From the NCBI RefSeq assembly GCF_027620315.1, contig NZ_JAPNNL010000007.1, positions 24,810 through 88,809 on the forward strand: DNA of 64,000 bases, written 5' to 3'. The translations under genes and the position numbers were made by a program. This DNA comes from Nonomuraea corallina (GTDB lineage Bacteria; Actinomycetota; Actinomycetes; Streptosporangiales; Streptosporangiaceae). The notes below the pieces were generated by a model. The model saw only the letters and a program-made list of their open reading frames with translations. It made no database searches and had not been told where the DNA came from. Every line of letters starts with the position of its first letter. Positions within the stretch are counted from its first letter, which is position 1. Below, in pieces: positions 62,986 through 64,000 of this stretch.

Positions 62986-64000
62986 GCCTTTCGGCGTAGT
63001 GGCAGGCGGCCGACTGGTCCTGGCCCAGCGGGCGCAGCTCCGGATCGGCGCCGGCGCACAGGCCGCGCTCCGCCTCGGTCAGCACCGACCGGAAGGTGGG
63101 GCACCGGGTGCGGAACCGGCAGCCGGACGGCGGCGCGGCCGGGTCGGGCCGCTCGCCGGTGAGCAGGATCCGCTCGCGGGCGCGCTCGCGCGCCGGGTCG
63201 GGCAGCGGGATCGCCGACAGCAGCGCCTGGGTGTACGGGTGGGCGGGCGCGGTGTAGAGCGCGTCGGCGTGGCCGATCTCGGCGATCCGGCCCAGGTACA
63301 TGACGGCCACCCGGTCGGCGAGGTGCCGCACCACGGCCAGGTCGTGCGCCACCAGCAGGTAGGACAGCCCGAGCTCCGTCTTGAGCGCGCCGAGCAGGCC
63401 CAGCACACCGGCCTGGACCGACACGTCCAGCGCGGACACCGGCTCGTCGAGCACCAGCAGGCGCGGTTCGAGCGCGAGCGCGCGGGCGATGGCGATGCGC
63501 TGCCGCTGGCCGCCGGAGAAGTCTCCCGGGTAGCGGGCGGCGTGGGCCGGGTCGAGCCCGACGAGCGCGAGCAGCTCGCCGACCCGTCGCCGGGGACCGC
63601 CGTGCCGGTGGGTGCGCAGCGGCTCGGTCAGGATGTCGTGGACCGTCATCCGGGGGTCGAGCGAGGCCAGCGGGTCCTGGAAGACGACCTGCAGGTCACG
63701 CCTGATCTCCAGCCGCTGGGCGGCGGTGAGCGCGGCGGTGTCGCGGCCGAGCACGGTGATCCGGCCCCGCTGCGGGCGGGTCAGCTCCAGGATCTCGGTC
63801 AGCGCCGTGGTCTTGCCGGACCCTGACTCGCCGACGAGGCCGAGCGTCTCGCCCTCGCGGATGTCGAAGCTGATGCCGGCGACCGCGTGGACGGTGCCGG
63901 CCCGCCGCCTGAACACCGCCCCTTTGACCAGCGGGTAGTGCTTGACCAGGCCGTCGACCTCCAGGACCGGGCGCGGGCGGCGCGGCCCAGGACCGGTCTG
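62972..64000 (-). CDS. peptide ABC transporter ATP-binding protein, 5' end outside window
   Basis: Energises an oligopeptide/dipeptide importer. Walker A GESGSGKTT, Q-loop VFQDPLASLDP, signature FSGGQRQRIAIARAL, Walker B LLVLDEPVSALD and the C-terminal oligopeptide motif with four Cys (SGCRFRTRCPTFRSVLTEAERGLC) are present. The reading frame stays open to the window edge (RPVLEVDGLVKHYPLVKG before the first GTG), so the gene begins beyond the window. It may be the second half of a fused double ATPase. The 3' end lies in a tandem repeat. Confidence 0.92.
   Translation of the reverse strand, partial: QTGPGPRRPRPVLEVDGLVKHYPLVKGAVFRRRAGTVHAVAGISFDIREGETLGLVGESGSGKTTALTEILELTRPQRGRITVLGRDTAALTAAQRLEIRRDLQVVFQDPLASLDPRMTVHDILTEPLRTHRHGGPRRRVGELLALVGLDPAHAARYPGDFSGGQRQRIAIARALALEPRLLVLDEPVSALDVSVQAGVLGLLGALKTELGLSYLLVAHDLAVVRHLADRVAVMYLGRIAEIGHADALYTAPAHPYTQALLSAIPLPDPARERARERILLTGERPDPAAPPSGCRFRTRCPTFRSVLTEAERGLCAGADPELRPLGQDQSAACHYAERLAVV

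Overview
The window is high-GC actinobacterial chromosome, most like Streptosporangiales (Nonomuraea or a relative). The signs are a fasR-fabD-fabH-acpP-fabF-accD locus, a HrdB-type principal sigma factor, a mycothiol-dependent isomerase-type enzyme, homodimeric-type AceE beside DUF3052 and AhpE, actinobacteria-restricted families (DUF3145, DUF5998, DUF7455) and several probable leaderless starts. The lineage is inferred from family composition and not from a marker search.

Layout. 1-2428: right end of an integrative element (rolling-circle Rep, then tyrosine integrase) inserted at the 3' end of a tRNA-Val(UAC). 2446-5419 (minus): housekeeping and redox genes (ROK kinase, zinc ribbon, AhpE, DUF3052, YjbQ, DUF1918). 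5799-11027 (plus): aceE, a secreted alpha/beta hydrolase lipoprotein and a mycothiol-type enzyme. 11144-13073 (minus): a 15-codon mini-ORF, a WYL regulator and a HhH-PHP protein. 13175-15174 (plus): a small membrane protein, a glutathionylspermidine-synthase-like ATP-grasp ligase and a DUF350 protein. 15197-21334 (plus): fasR and the fatty-acid synthase II genes, ending in an acyl-CoA carboxylase beta subunit. 21399-21893 (minus): DUF3145.

22072-27051 (plus) is the most interesting region. A cytoplasmic subtilase, an ECF-like sigma factor, an unknown 148-aa protein overlapping the sigma gene, and a TPR-CHAT caspase-like protease form one array. The combination recalls the TPR-CHAT/Csx30/RpoE part of type III-E CRISPR (Craspase), but nothing CRISPR-like is visible here.

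27175-32694 (minus): sulfurtransferase, phosphodiesterase, DUF5998 and a GNAT/acyl-CoA-synthetase-like fusion. 32868-44874: PfkB kinase, RecQ helicase with a phosphoribosyltransferase-like tail, parC, FAD monooxygenase, VOC protein, carbonic anhydrase, parE and DUF7455. 44964-49275: GNAT with a repeat tail and a sugar ABC importer lacking its own ATPase. 49308-54903: YaaA, HrdB, a PAS-GAF-SpoIIE phosphatase and a HhH-GPD protein. 55057-60265: small conserved genes, a thioesterase and the 5-oxoprolinase genes pxpABC. 60308-64000 (minus): PhzF-type protein and the 3' part of a peptide ABC importer operon.

GC-rich short tandem repeats recur between genes and inside coding ends (24131, 33771, 45061, 46077, 47459, 50027, about 58880 and 62904). 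Most long ORFs opposite real genes are high-GC artefacts and are left out. Several start codons were moved from the longest-ORF position using ribosome binding sites or family knowledge; each entry says so.
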